Origin: an uncultured Eubacteriales bacterium
Lineage (GTDB): Bacteria; Bacillota; Clostridia; Oscillospirales; CAG-272
NCBI GenBank assembly: GCA_900547725.1
Contig: URHR01000002.1
Location: 1 to 64,000, forward strand
Reading direction: 5' to 3'
Length of the DNA: 64,000 bases
Part shown: piece after piece, positions 20,864 through 30,426 of the stretch
Layout of the letters: every line of letters starts with the position of its first letter
Position numbering within the stretch: the stretch's first letter is position 1
Notes under the pieces: generated by a model
Database searches by the model: none
Told to the model about the DNA's origin: nothing
The model's input: the letters and a program-made list of their open reading frames with translations, nothing else
Program-made: the position numbers and the translations under genes

Positions 20864-21517
20864 ATGAAAATTCTTTTTTTTGATATGGAATTCGCAAACG
20901 GAAAGATTCCCGGCTCGGTCTATTCCTTCGGGTATGTGCGAACCGACCGGAAATTCCGTCTGACCGAACCGCAGACCGATCTGCTCATCAACCCCGACTG
21001 CGAATGGAACGACTATGTGCGCAGGAATATTCTGGCGTACCAAATGTCAACCGTGAAGCAGGCGTCGCTTTTTCCCGCCTACTATAAGCGGATGAAGAAA
21101 CTGCTCTGCAAGTCTGATCTGGTTGTCGGTTTCGCGGTGAAAAACGACACCACCGCGTTGCGCAAAGCCTGCGAGCGCTACGGGCTGAAGCCGCTTTCCT
21201 TCCGCTGTCTCGACCTTGAGCGGGTCTGCCGTTCCCTGCGCGATTATCCGCAGGCGCACGGGTTGGACGGATATGTCCGCGCTTACACGGGAATTGACCC
21301 CGCAAACCGTCATCGCAGCGACGGCGACGCGTATGCGACGATGCTGCTTTTGAAGGGAATTTGCGAAAAGCACGGTGTGGACGCGCGGGATGTGGCAAAG
21401 ATTTACGCAGCCGCGTTTACGGACTCTCTGCCGCAGGAAATGCAGGAAGGGAAAAAGGGCAAACAGACTGCCCGGGAGGGGACAGAGGCAGAGCCGGACA
21501 AAACGGCAAAGCGCTGA
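20864..21517 (+). CDS. DEDDh-family 3'-5' exonuclease-like protein
   Basis: 217 aa. The ribonuclease H-like exonuclease fold is marked by FFDMEFANG at the N-terminus (catalytic Asp and Glu), VVGFAVKNDTTAL (the third acidic region) and HRSDGDAYAT (the His-x4-Asp ending). The layout is that of DNA polymerase III epsilon and related DEDDh nucleases. The C-terminal tail is low-complexity and charged. ATG 20864 follows AGGCAGG; an upstream ATG at 20810 lacks an RBS. It probably acts in nucleic-acid turnover or repair. It ends in its own terminator and seems unrelated to the adjacent sugar genes. Confidence 0.82.
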   Translation: MKILFFDMEFANGKIPGSVYSFGYVRTDRKFRLTEPQTDLLINPDCEWNDYVRRNILAYQMSTVKQASLFPAYYKRMKKLLCKSDLVVGFAVKNDTTALRKACERYGLKPLSFRCLDLERVCRSLRDYPQAHGLDGYVRAYTGIDPANRHRSDGDAYATMLLLKGICEKHGVDARDVAKIYAAAFTDSLPQEMQEGKKGKQTAREGTEAEPDKTAKR

Positions 21518-21547
21518 CTGAACCCGTTCAAAAACCGAATTTGATTG

Positions 21548-21576
21548 GCACAAGGTTTTCCTTGTGCTTTTTTCTT
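21548..21576 (+). terminator. Rho-independent terminator
   Basis: GCACAAGG/CCTTGTGC hairpin (21548-21555 with 21560-21567) and a long T-run. It separates the exonuclease gene from the sugar transporter operon. Confidence 0.85.
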
Positions 21577-21642
21577 TGCATAAAAAGCGGCGCTTGCGGT
21601 GATGATAAGAAAGACAAATTTGCGTTGCCGGAGGAAGCAGGA

Positions 21643-23181
21643 ATGGAAAAGAGCAAATCCGCGGTCGGTCAGCCGCTGTTGGAAATCCGCGATATGACCA
21701 AAACCTTCGGTCCGGTCGTGGCGCTTGACTGTGTGGATCTGACCGTCCTATCGGGCGAGATACGCGGCCTGATCGGGGAGAACGGGTCTGGAAAATCCAC
21801 AATTTCCTCTGTTTTTTCGGGTATGCAGACGGCGGATCACGGCGTGATGACCTTTGAGGGGAAGCCGTGGCAACCGTCCGACATGAGCGACGCGCTCCGT
21901 CGCGGCGTTGGCATGATCGTGCAGGAAAGCGGAACCGTTCCGGGAATCACGGTGGCGGAAAATCTGTTCCTTTGTCGCATGGGGCGGTTTTCGGTCTTTC
22001 GTACCCCCTCGGATCGCGGGTGGGGATTCGTTTCGTCACGCAATCTTTTCCGCGCCGCACAAGAGGCGCTGGACGGGATCGGCGCGGGGCACATCCGCGC
22101 CGAGGCGCTGACGGGGACGCTCGACATGATGGATCGCAAGCTGATTGAGGTTGCCAAGGTCTGGATTTCCCGCCCGCGCGTGTTGGTGGTGGACGAAAGC
22201 ACAACGGCGCTCTCGCAACGGGGGCGGGAGATTGTCTACGGGCTGATGGAACGCATCAAAGCGGATGGCGGCGCGGTGGTCTTTATCTCGCATGACCTTG
22301 ACGAAATCATGGAGAAATGCGACACGCTGACCGTCCTGCGCGACGGGCGCATCATCCGCACCTTTGAAAAAGCGGAATTCGAAGCGGGCGCGATCCGAAC
22401 CGCCATGATCGGGCGGGACTTGCAGGGCGATTACTACCGCACCGATTACGGAAGCCCGCGGGCGGGGCGCGTGACGGTGGAGGTGACCGACCTGTCCGTC
22501 GGCGACCGTCTGCACGGCGTAAGCTTTTCCGCGCACGAGGGCGAAATTCTCGGTATCGGCGGACTTTCGCATTGCGGAATGCACACACTGGGAAAGGTTC
22601 TGTTCGGCGCGGTCAAGCCGTCGGGGGGGAATGTCCACGTGCTCGGAAAGCCGTTGCACGACCCGAGCGACGCGATCTCCCGCGGGGTCGGCTACGCCTC
22701 CAAGGATCGCGACACCGAGTCGCTCTGTCTTTCCGCCTCGGTGCGGGACAACATTTCCATTGCGGGGTTTCCGGTCTTTGCGCCGCGCGGCGTGATTTCT
22801 CCCAAGCGGGAGCGCGCCTATGTCCGCAGACAGATTGAGGGGATGCAGATCAAGTGCTTCTCGCAGGATCAGCCGATTGAGCAGCTGTCGGGCGGAAACA
22901 AGCAGAAGGCGGTGTTCGGAAAATGGATCGGGGCGGGGTCGCGGATTCTGATTCTGGACTGCCCCACGCGCGGGATTGACATCGGGGTCAAGCAAACGAT
23001 GTATCGCCTGATGGCACGGATGCGGGAAGAGGGCAAAACCGTGATTATGATCTCGGAGGAACTGCCCGAACTGATCGGAATGTCGGATCGCATTCTCATT
23101 ATGAAGGACGGAAGAATAAGCGGAGAATACCCCCGTGCGCGAGATCTGCGCGACGCGGATCTCATCGGGGATATGATCTGA
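21643..23181 (+). CDS. Sugar ABC transporter ATPase, two ABC domains (RbsA/MglA type)
   Basis: 512 aa with two ABC modules. Module 1 has Walker A GENGSGKS and Walker B RVLVVDEST, but the signature loop is degenerate (TGTLDMMDRKLIEVAKVW in place of LSGGQ). Module 2 has a strong signature LSGGNKQKAVFG but a degenerate Walker A (GLSHCGMHTLGKVLFG). This asymmetry is normal in the RbsA/MglA group. The frame is open upstream, but the ATG at 21643 with GGAGGAAG fits the family. First gene of a five-gene set: ATPase, permease, binding protein, permease, GH3. It energises uptake of a sugar or glycoside. Confidence 0.92.
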   Translation: MEKSKSAVGQPLLEIRDMTKTFGPVVALDCVDLTVLSGEIRGLIGENGSGKSTISSVFSGMQTADHGVMTFEGKPWQPSDMSDALRRGVGMIVQESGTVPGITVAENLFLCRMGRFSVFRTPSDRGWGFVSSRNLFRAAQEALDGIGAGHIRAEALTGTLDMMDRKLIEVAKVWISRPRVLVVDESTTALSQRGREIVYGLMERIKADGGAVVFISHDLDEIMEKCDTLTVLRDGRIIRTFEKAEFEAGAIRTAMIGRDLQGDYYRTDYGSPRAGRVTVEVTDLSVGDRLHGVSFSAHEGEILGIGGLSHCGMHTLGKVLFGAVKPSGGNVHVLGKPLHDPSDAISRGVGYASKDRDTESLCLSASVRDNISIAGFPVFAPRGVISPKRERAYVRRQIEGMQIKCFSQDQPIEQLSGGNKQKAVFGKWIGAGSRILILDCPTRGIDIGVKQTMYRLMARMREEGKTVIMISEELPELIGMSDRILIMKDGRISGEYPRARDLRDADLIGDMI

Positions 23182-23197
23182 CCGAAAGGAAGAAACC

Positions 23198-24193
23198 ATG
23201 ACACAGGAACTCGATTCGGAACGGGCGCGGCTTCGCGGGCGAGCCGTCCGCCGCTCCCGCCTCATCAGTCTGATCCCGCTTGCCGCCTGCCTGTTGCTCG
23301 GAGGTCTTTATCTGTTGCTTGCGTGGCAGAACGGCTATGATCTCGGCATCGGGATGGCGGTGGTTGTTTCCAACGCCACCTTGGTTGCGCTGGTGGCAAC
23401 GGGCGCGACTTTCATCTTCACCGCAGGCTCTTTTGACCTTTCGCTCGGCGCGAATATGTTGGTCAGCGCCCTCGTCGGCGGATTGGTCGGCAGGGCGAGC
23501 GGGAATCTCTTTCTCATGCTGCTTGCCACCCTGGGAACGGCGATTTCGCTCAGCGTTCTCGGCGCACTGCTTGCAACCTTTTTCAATCTGCCCGTGTTCA
23601 TCATGACCATCGTGATGATGAACGTTTACAGCGCGGTTTCCACGCTGATGCTGACCACGCTTGGAACAAACGCCGCATTGGCAGTTCCGACCTCTCTTGT
23701 GACGGGACTGAATCAGACATGGTTTCGTCTGCTCCTGCTTGCGGTTTTTGAGCTGTTTGCCTGCGTGCTGTTTTATCTGCTTCCGATGGGGCGGCAGGCG
23801 CGGTTTCTCGGCGGGAATCCGGTTTGCGCAAGGCTCTCGGGTATCCGACCCAAGTCGCTGACCGTGCTCTGCTTTGCGCTCGCGGGCATCGGTATCGGGC
23901 TTGCGGCGTTTGCCATGACCGTGGAAACCCCGACGCTTTCGGCTTCGTCCGGTTCGTCGGTCGGGATGAATATGCTGATTGCAATGGTGTTCGGCGGAAT
24001 GCCGATGAGCGGAGGACCGCGCTCCAGAATGTACGCGGCTCTGCTCGGCGCGTTCTCCATGGCGTTTCTGGACGCGTTGATGAATATCTACGTCACGGGA
24101 AGTTGGTATCTCCAGATCGTAAAGGGCGTGCTGTTTGCAACGGTGGTGTTCCTCTTTGCCGTCGGGCGGCGAAGCCGGATGCTGGAGCGATAA
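23198..24193 (+). CDS. Sugar ABC transporter permease 1 (RbsC-like)
   Basis: 331 aa with about eight to ten hydrophobic segments after a basic N-terminus. The G-x-FDLSLGANMLVSALVGGLVG segment matches the BPD_transp_2 family (RbsC, XylH and branched-chain permeases). The LAGIGIGLAAFAM and FGGMPMSGGPRSRM segments are also family-typical. The RBS is GAAAGGAAG, and it lies 16 bp after the ATPase gene. A second, non-identical permease of the same family is at 25450, so the pore is probably a heterodimer. Confidence 0.9.
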   Translation: MTQELDSERARLRGRAVRRSRLISLIPLAACLLLGGLYLLLAWQNGYDLGIGMAVVVSNATLVALVATGATFIFTAGSFDLSLGANMLVSALVGGLVGRASGNLFLMLLATLGTAISLSVLGALLATFFNLPVFIMTIVMMNVYSAVSTLMLTTLGTNAALAVPTSLVTGLNQTWFRLLLLAVFELFACVLFYLLPMGRQARFLGGNPVCARLSGIRPKSLTVLCFALAGIGIGLAAFAMTVETPTLSASSGSSVGMNMLIAMVFGGMPMSGGPRSRMYAALLGAFSMAFLDALMNIYVTGSWYLQIVKGVLFATVVFLFAVGRRSRMLER

Positions 24194-24219
24194 TGGAATG
24201 ATTGGAAAGGAATGAAAAC

Positions 24220-25434
24220 ATGAAAACAAAACTTCGGGTTCGATTGCTGTGTGCGATCCTGCTTGTCTGCGCGCTTCTGCCGCTTGCGGGATGCAAAAAG
24301 GGCGCGTCCGACCTCAAAATCGGCGTGCTGTGGGAGGACGATACCTCCGGAGAATCGGCGGCGTGGGCGAAATACCTGCGCACACTGGCAAAGGAATACG
24401 GCTTTACGATTGACTTTACCACCACAAACAGTTCGTCCTCCGAGGTGTCGGCGATCAACACCTACGCTTCCAAGGGCTATGACGCGATTCTGTTGCTGTC
24501 CGATGACGACATTGTGACATCGGTCAATGCCGCGGCGGCAAAGAAGATGTATATCGTCTGCCCCACGGGTCACCCGACCGACGAACAGCTGAAAGAAATC
24601 CGCGGAAACGAGTATTTCCTCGGCTCGGTTGCACCCACCTATGATGCCGAGTATACCGCAGGCTACAACATGGCGCGCTACTTTGTTGAGGAGAAGAAGC
24701 AGACCGCCTTTACCGTGTTCGGCGGCGCAACGCTTTACGGTTCGCAGATGCACATTCAGCGCCTTGCGGGGATTCTCGCGTATCTGTGCGAGGACAGCGA
24801 AACTTCCTATGACGGCGCGAAAACGCGGGACGAGCTGATTGCCAAAGTTGCGGGAACGAGCCTTGATCCCACAAAATTCGTCAGCGCAAAGTACCGCATT
24901 ACAGGGTATATGGACGGTTTCGGTTTTGACGACGCGTTCTCCACCAAGCTGACCAACAGTCTGGAGAGCGGAGGAACTTGCATTCTGACGGTCGGCGCGG
25001 GCGAGGTCGTGACCAAAATTGCCTACGGAATCACCTCGGCAAACAGCAGGCTTGAGACCTGTACCGTCGGCGGCGTTGACGCGATTACGGCGGATTATGC
25101 CGCGTGCTTCGATCTGGGATACGCTTATGACTGCGGCAAGTTCGCCTCGGCAATGGCGCCGTCCATCATCATGATTCTGTGCGCAAAGGACGGGAAGAAA
25201 ATCAAAGATTCCGAGGGTTACGCGCCGAAACTTGGGCTGAGTTACTGGGTTGCCACAAGCAAGACCGCGCTGGAAGAGATGCTGAAGCGCGACAATGCAA
25301 CCGACGGGTACTGCTACAACAAGGCGGTTCTGGATCACTATATCGAGGCGGCAAGCTACGATGAGCTGTCAAAACTCTGCGCGGCGGACTACGCAGAGGC
25401 GGTCGCCATTCACGAGGCGTATAACAAGGAGTAA
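24220..25434 (+). CDS. Sugar-binding lipoprotein of the ABC transporter
   Basis: 404 aa. The signal peptide with lipobox LAGC (about residue 25) is followed by a periplasmic-binding fold of the RbsB class: LKIGVLWEDDTSGESAAWAK, then YDAILLLSDDD and a hinge-typical SAKYRITGYMDGF region. GGAAAGG precedes the ATG at 24220. It is anchored outside the membrane and delivers the substrate to the two permeases encoded on either side. The ligand is not predictable; the downstream GH3 enzyme suggests a glycoside or amino-sugar disaccharide. Confidence 0.88.
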   Translation: MKTKLRVRLLCAILLVCALLPLAGCKKGASDLKIGVLWEDDTSGESAAWAKYLRTLAKEYGFTIDFTTTNSSSSEVSAINTYASKGYDAILLLSDDDIVTSVNAAAAKKMYIVCPTGHPTDEQLKEIRGNEYFLGSVAPTYDAEYTAGYNMARYFVEEKKQTAFTVFGGATLYGSQMHIQRLAGILAYLCEDSETSYDGAKTRDELIAKVAGTSLDPTKFVSAKYRITGYMDGFGFDDAFSTKLTNSLESGGTCILTVGAGEVVTKIAYGITSANSRLETCTVGGVDAITADYAACFDLGYAYDCGKFASAMAPSIIMILCAKDGKKIKDSEGYAPKLGLSYWVATSKTALEEMLKRDNATDGYCYNKAVLDHYIEAASYDELSKLCAADYAEAVAIHEAYNKE

Positions 25435-25449
25435 GGGAGGGGTGCCGCC

Positions 25450-26487
25450 GTGCCGACGCAAGCCGAAACGGTTCAAACAAAACTGAAAAGGGTTGGCGGG
25501 GTTCTGCTTCTGCCGATCCTGTGCGGGGTCATCATGGCAATCGCCTGCCGCCTTGCGGGAACTGCGCTGTTTACCGGGAGCAGTACGTGGCAGCTGTTCT
25601 TTCGCGGCATGGCGTATGTCCTGCTTCTGTCCTTCGGCGTTTCCGTGAATATGCACACGGGGCGGTTTGACTTTTCCACGGGTGCTACCATGCTTCTCGG
25701 CGGCGTTGCGGGCGCACTGATCGCTTACGGGAACGGTTGGGGACCGATTGCTATGCTCTTTATCAGTATGTTGGTGGGCTGTGTGACGGGTCTGTTCTCG
25801 GGGTGGCTGTATGTCCTGCTCCGTCTGCCGCCGATGATCATCGGACTGACCATGACATTGGTTCTGGAGGGCGTGGTTGCCATTATCACCGACGGCTGCA
25901 AGCCTGTCGGATTCGGGACGGACGCGTCCTATTACCGCTTTGCCGTGACCCCGCTGTGGATGTGCCTGATCATGCTCGCGGCGGTGATTTTTATGGTGGT
26001 GCTGTTCCACTATACAAAATTCGGCTACGACTACCGTGCGCTTCGGACGGGGCAGAAGATTGCGGTGAGGAGCGGCGTGAACGAAAACGGGAACGCGATT
26101 GTCTGCTATGCCGTTGCGGGACTGCTGTTCGGCGCGGCGGGGGCGCTTTCGGTCTGCTCCACAAACGGCGTGACCCCGACCATCAATTTTTCCAGTATCG
26201 CCTCCATGTTTTCCTGCTTCCTGCCGCTGTTCTTCTCGGAGTTCATTATGAAATTCTGCAACAAGCAGGTGGCAATTTTTGTGGGATGCGTTGCGTATGA
26301 GTTGATTCAGATCGGTTTCGGACAGATCAGCTTTGCGGACGCGGGCTTTACCGCCGACGTTTACAAGGTGGTCGAGGCGGTGATACTGGTTCTGTTCCTG
26401 ATCTATCTGAACAACGAAGATACCGTCACGGAATTCGTAACCCTGCGGCGGAAGCGCCGGACGGGGGAGAGGAGCGCACACACATGA
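25450..26487 (+). CDS. Sugar ABC transporter permease 2 (RbsC-like)
   Basis: A 345-aa polytopic membrane protein. It has the VNMHTGRFDFSTGATMLLGGVAGAL segment characteristic of BPD_transp_2 permeases and about nine hydrophobic stretches. It begins at GTG 25450 after GGGAGGGGTG. It is clearly related to but distinct from the permease at 23198; the C-terminal half is divergent. It overlaps the GH3 gene by 4 bp (ATGA). The likely partner is permease 1 in a heterodimeric channel. Confidence 0.88.
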   Translation: MPTQAETVQTKLKRVGGVLLLPILCGVIMAIACRLAGTALFTGSSTWQLFFRGMAYVLLLSFGVSVNMHTGRFDFSTGATMLLGGVAGALIAYGNGWGPIAMLFISMLVGCVTGLFSGWLYVLLRLPPMIIGLTMTLVLEGVVAIITDGCKPVGFGTDASYYRFAVTPLWMCLIMLAAVIFMVVLFHYTKFGYDYRALRTGQKIAVRSGVNENGNAIVCYAVAGLLFGAAGALSVCSTNGVTPTINFSSIASMFSCFLPLFFSEFIMKFCNKQVAIFVGCVAYELIQIGFGQISFADAGFTADVYKVVEAVILVLFLIYLNNEDTVTEFVTLRRKRRTGERSAHT

Positions 26488-28226
26488 GCGAGAGAAGAGA
26501 GAGGCTGACTGCCGCCCCGTTCCGGCTGGACGGGAAGCAGGCGGATTGGGTGGAGGACACATTGGCTTCCATGTCGACCGAGGATCGCTTGCGCCAGTTG
26601 TTCTGCCTCATCACCTACAGCGACAACGAAGAGGATCTGCGTCGCCTTGCCGAGCAGATCCGTCCCGGGGGGATCATGAGCCGCGCTGTTCCCACCGAGC
26701 AGGCTTTGCGCACAATCCGGACGTTGCAGGAGTATTCCCATATTCCGATGCTCATCAGCGCCAATCTCGAATCGGGCGGAAACGGGCTTCTGTCGGACGG
26801 CAGTTTCTTTGCCCGTCCCATGGCGATCGCTGCGACCGACGACACCGAGCAGGCGCGAAGGTTGGGCGAGATCTGCGGAACAGAGGGCGCGGCAGTCGGT
26901 GCGAACTGGTCCTTTGCGCCGATCGTTGACATCGATTACAACTGGCGCAATCCGATTACCAACACCCGCACGTTCGGCTCTGATCCCGAGCGCGTTCGTC
27001 GCATGGGCGTGGCGTATGTGACTGAGTTGCAGAAGCACGGCATGGCGGCGTGTTGTAAGCATTTCCCCGGGGACGGGCGGGACGAACGCGATCAGCACAT
27101 TGCGCCGTCGGTCAACGACCTTTCCTGCGGCGAGTGGGACAGAACCTACGGAATGGTCTACCGCGCCATGATTGCGGCGGGCGTGATGAGCGTGATGATC
27201 GGGCATATTCTCATGCCTGCCTACAGCCGTCGCTTTGCACCCGATCTGCGCGACAGCGACCTGTTGCCCGCGTCGGTCAGCTATGAACTTGTAACCAAGC
27301 TGCTGCGCGAACAACTCGGATTCAACGGGCTGATCGTGACCGATTCCTCCACGATGGCGGGCGTGACCGCGTTGCTTCCGCGTGACAAACTGGTTCCGAT
27401 GAGCATTGCGGCGGGGTGCGATATGTTCCTCTTCACCAAAGACCTTGAAGAGGATATCGGGTTCATGACCGATGGGCTGCGCCGCGGAATTCTGACCGAA
27501 GAACGGCTTGCCGAGGCGGTTACGCGGATTCTTGCTCTCAAGGCGGCACTCCGTCTGCCAGAAAAACGCGAGGCGGGACGGCTGATTCCGCGCGCCGAGG
27601 ACGCCGGACGGCAGGTGGGACAGCCGTTGTTTGCCGAATGGAGCAGAATCTGCGCCGACCGTTCGGTTACGCTGGTCAAGGAGGAGAGCGGGGTTCTTCC
27701 GCTGACCCCAGAGAGATACCCGCGCGTGCTGTTCTGTCCTTTGGACAACCGGAGTGCGGGACCGTCCTTCTTTACCGCCGAGGGGAGCGCCAACAAACGG
27801 TTTCGGGAACTGCTCGCGGCAAACGGATTTGACGTAACGGTCTTTGAGCCGGCGCAGGGCATGGAGGGCTTCATGACCCCCGTGCGGGATATCGTGGAAA
27901 AATACGACCTGATCGTGTATTCCGCCGAGTTGGTCACGCGGTCGAATCAGACCGTGGTGCGTCCCGAGTGGAGCAACCCGATGGGGGCGAATGTCCCCGT
28001 GTGGTGTCACTCTGTTCCAACCGTGTTTGTGTCGTTTGAGAATCCGTATCATCTGGTCGACGTGCCGCAGATGAGAACCTTTGTCAATTGCTACGGCGGA
28101 AGCGAGACGGTCGTGCGCGCCGCAGTGGAAAAACTGATGGGGAAGAGCCGCTTTCAGGGAAAATCTCCCGTAGACCCGTTCTGCGGAAAATGGGAAGCGA
28201 AAATCGCGGGATTCGGAATCAAATAA
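26484..28226 (+). CDS. Glycoside hydrolase family 3 (NagZ-like)
   Basis: 580 aa without signal peptide, so cytoplasmic. The GH3 N-terminal barrel shows KHFPGDGRDERDQH (residues 192-205), which keeps the Asp203-x-His205 dyad that NagZ-type beta-N-acetylhexosaminidases use as acid/base. The nucleophile Asp287 lies in LIVTDSSTMAG. A C-terminal alpha/beta domain follows the barrel. It is translationally coupled to permease 2, which fits intracellular cleavage of an imported glycoside, perhaps a GlcNAc-containing disaccharide. The family is firm; the substrate is inferred. Confidence 0.9.
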   Translation: MSERRERLTAAPFRLDGKQADWVEDTLASMSTEDRLRQLFCLITYSDNEEDLRRLAEQIRPGGIMSRAVPTEQALRTIRTLQEYSHIPMLISANLESGGNGLLSDGSFFARPMAIAATDDTEQARRLGEICGTEGAAVGANWSFAPIVDIDYNWRNPITNTRTFGSDPERVRRMGVAYVTELQKHGMAACCKHFPGDGRDERDQHIAPSVNDLSCGEWDRTYGMVYRAMIAAGVMSVMIGHILMPAYSRRFAPDLRDSDLLPASVSYELVTKLLREQLGFNGLIVTDSSTMAGVTALLPRDKLVPMSIAAGCDMFLFTKDLEEDIGFMTDGLRRGILTEERLAEAVTRILALKAALRLPEKREAGRLIPRAEDAGRQVGQPLFAEWSRICADRSVTLVKEESGVLPLTPERYPRVLFCPLDNRSAGPSFFTAEGSANKRFRELLAANGFDVTVFEPAQGMEGFMTPVRDIVEKYDLIVYSAELVTRSNQTVVRPEWSNPMGANVPVWCHSVPTVFVSFENPYHLVDVPQMRTFVNCYGGSETVVRAAVEKLMGKSRFQGKSPVDPFCGKWEAKIAGFGIK

Positions 28227-28262
28227 ACCTTTATTATCGGCGAGAGATGCCTTTCCGCAAAC

Positions 28263-28303
28263 AAACAGCCCCGCCCCGGAAAAATCCGAGGCGGGGCTGT
28301 TTT
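28263..28303. terminator. Bidirectional terminator between GH3 and rpe
   Basis: AACAGCCCCGCC / GGCGGGGCTGTT arms (28264-28275 with 28290-28301) with A- and T-runs outside, plus an inner CGGA/TCCG pairing. The A-tract on one side and T-tract on the other let it work for the convergent genes on both strands. Confidence 0.88.
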
Positions 28304-28310
28304 CTATGTT

Positions 28311-28979
28311 TTATTTCTCTTTCTTCGGTTCTGCACCGCTCCGCATCTGTGCGATGACCGCGCGCGGTCGCTTGGACTGGAAGATCGCCGAGCCTGCCAC
28401 AATGACATTCGCGCCCGCGTCCGTGGCGAGTTTCACATTCTCCGGCTTCAGTCCGCCGTCTACCTCAAGGTCAAGCGGCAATCCCTGCGCCGTGATATAC
28501 CGCCGGATTACCCGCACCTTTTCCAACGTTTCGGGAATGAGTGCCTGCCCGCCGAAGCCCGGGACAACCGTCATCACCAACGCCATGTCAAGTTCCCGCA
28601 GATAGGGCAGGATCGCTTCCACAGGCGTGGCAGGGGAGATCGCAAGACCTACCCGTACCTCCCGCTCCCGTATCGCGCGGAGCGTTGCCCGCACATCCGC
28701 GCAAGCCTCCAGATGAACGGTGATGATGTCCGCGCCTGCTTTGACAAAATCCCCGATGTAGCGAATCGGCTCGCGGATCATCAGATGAACGTCGAAAATC
28801 AGCTTGCTGTTGCGGCGCAACGCCGCGATGACGGGCGCGCCGAAACTGATGTTCGGAACAAACATTCCGTCCATGACGTCGAGATGCAGATAGTTCGCAC
28901 CCGCGTCTGTCACACGTCTGACACTGCTTTCCAGATTGGCAAAATCCGCCGCCAACAAAGAGGGGGCAATGTAAATCAT
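28311..28979 (-). CDS. rpe: Ribulose-phosphate 3-epimerase
   Basis: A 222-aa TIM-barrel enzyme interconverting ribulose-5-phosphate and xylulose-5-phosphate in the pentose phosphate pathway. Metal and catalytic residues appear in YLHLDVMDGMFVPN, FDVHLM and EVDGGL; the phosphate loop is VIVAGSAIF. GAGGTTTCTGTT precedes the ATG. Last gene of the tsaE/tsaB/rpiB/ispD/ispF/rpe run, although a 122-bp gap separates it from ispF. With rpiB it supplies pentose phosphates. Confidence 0.97.
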   Translation of the reverse strand: MIYIAPSLLAADFANLESSVRRVTDAGANYLHLDVMDGMFVPNISFGAPVIAALRRNSKLIFDVHLMIREPIRYIGDFVKAGADIITVHLEACADVRATLRAIREREVRVGLAISPATPVEAILPYLRELDMALVMTVVPGFGGQALIPETLEKVRVIRRYITAQGLPLDLEVDGGLKPENVKLATDAGANVIVAGSAIFQSKRPRAVIAQMRSGAEPKKEK

Positions 28980-29101
28980 AACAGAAACCTCACTTACAGA
29001 AAAAATACGAAATGTGTCTGACTGCTTTTGTCAGATTTTGGGGAAGCCCCATATACTGTACCGAAAGCCCGCACGGGGCGGCGCGGCAGAATGTCGAAAA
29101 A

Positions 29102-29623
29102 TCAGGACGTCCCGTTTGCGTCCGCGTCCGAGCCGTGCTCAGAATAGATCAGCGCAACCGCGTGCGCCGCAATTCCGAGGCGCTCGCCGGTAAAGCCCAA
29201 GCCTTCCTCGGTGGTTGCCTTGACGCTGACCGCGCCGACGGAAACCCCGAGCGCCGCCGCAATGTTCTCCCGCATACGGAGGATGTGCGGCGCAAGCTTG
29301 GGTGCCTGCGCCAGAACCGTTGCGTCCACATTGCCGATCTCATAGCCCGCGCCGCGGACAACCTCCGCCACGCGCGAAGCAAGCGCCAGACTGTCCGCGC
29401 CCGCATAGGTCGGGTCGGTGTCGGGGAACAGTTTCCCAATGTCGCCGAGCGCCGCCGCGCCGAGCAGTGCGTCCATAACGGCATGGACAAGCACGTCCGC
29501 GTCCGAATGACCGAGCAGACCGCGGCTGTGGGGAATCGTGACCCCGCCGAGAATCAGCGGTCGACCTTCAACCAACCGGTGCACGTCATAACCGTGCCCG
29601 ATGCGGAAGGGGAGCGCCGTCAT
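29102..29623 (-). CDS. ispF: 2-C-methyl-D-erythritol 2,4-cyclodiphosphate synthase
   Basis: A 173-aa enzyme of the MEP isoprenoid pathway. GHGYDVHRL near the N-terminus supplies zinc ligands Asp and His. [20 protein letters not shown] and [13 protein letters not shown] are hallmark segments. The frame is open 30 codons further upstream inside ispD, but the ATG at 29623 overlaps the ispD stop (ATGA) and gives the standard N-terminus. It takes the product of IspD after IspE phosphorylation; ispE is not in the window. Confidence 0.97.
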   Translation of the reverse strand: MTALPFRIGHGYDVHRLVEGRPLILGGVTIPHSRGLLGHSDADVLVHAVMDALLGAAALGDIGKLFPDTDPTYAGADSLALASRVAEVVRGAGYEIGNVDATVLAQAPKLAPHILRMRENIAAALGVSVGAVSVKATTEEGLGFTGERLGIAAHAVALIYSEHGSDADANGTS

Positions 29624-30375
29624 GCTTTTTCGTCCCGATGACGGGCGGCAAGAATCGCACCCGCTATGCGCAGGTCTTCCGGCGTGGTCACCTTCATGTT
29701 TTCTTTTCTGCATTCCACCATCTGAACCCGATAACCGAGGTGCTCGATCAGCTCGTTGTCGTCAGTTCCCACAAAGCCGTCGCTTGCCGCACGGCTCTGC
29801 GCCGCCGCATAAAGCGCGATGTGGAACACCTGCGGCGTCTGCGCTTCCCAAAGCGTTTCACGATCCAGCGTTTCGAGAATTGCGCCGCCGCGCGATACCC
29901 GTTTGACCGTTCCCGTCATCCGGATTCCCGCACTTGCGGCTTTCTTGCGGTATGCCGCGCCGCAGACCATTTCAATCTCGGTTGGCGTAATGAGGCAACG
30001 CGCCCCGTCCGCAATTGCAACATAGCGGATGTCAGATCCGATGACCGAGAAGGCGCGGAGCGCCGATTCCTGCCGATTCTTTCCGCCGATGACGACTGCG
30101 GTCAGCTTGGTGATACGGTAGTCCTCGCAGAGCGCGACCACCGTGTCCACGTCTTTCTCCCGCGCCGCAATGATGATTTCGGTAATCAACGGGGATTGCT
30201 GATAGGCGAGGAGGGTGTGCGCAAGAACCGGAATTCCCCCGAGAGCAAGAAACTGTTTGGAGGTTTCTCCGCCCATGCGCGATGAATTTCCCGCCGCAAG
30301 AATCAGCGCGGCGGTACGGTTTTTCGGATTGCTTGCAAGAAGTAAATTCGCGGTCTGATGGGTCACTTGTCCCAT
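29620..30375 (-). CDS. ispD: 2-C-methyl-D-erythritol 4-phosphate cytidylyltransferase
   Basis: About 251 aa. It transfers CMP onto methylerythritol phosphate. The nucleotide-binding motif [14 protein letters not shown] with a following Lys (ETSKQF) and [11 protein letters not shown] are diagnostic. An N-terminal extension of about 20 residues ([16 protein letters not shown]) precedes the core. ATG 30375 has GGCAGGG upstream; a TTG at 30381 or a later start near the core remain possible. Coupled to ispF by a 4-bp overlap. Confidence 0.96.
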   Translation of the reverse strand: MGQVTHQTANLLLASNPKNRTAALILAAGNSSRMGGETSKQFLALGGIPVLAHTLLAYQQSPLITEIIIAAREKDVDTVVALCEDYRITKLTAVVIGGKNRQESALRAFSVIGSDIRYVAIADGARCLITPTEIEMVCGAAYRKKAASAGIRMTGTVKRVSRGGAILETLDRETLWEAQTPQVFHIALYAAAQSRAASDGFVGTDDNELIEHLGYRVQMVECRKENMKVTTPEDLRIAGAILAARHRDEKA

Positions 30376-30426
30376 AATCAAGCCCTGCCTTTCTGTGCGT
30401 GATGCCGGATGTTAACCGTTTACAGT

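Noticed and set aside
21577..21642. A promoter for the sugar ABC operon.
   Set aside because: TTGCAT at 21576 is followed by no acceptable -10 at the right distance; the operon promoter remains undefined.
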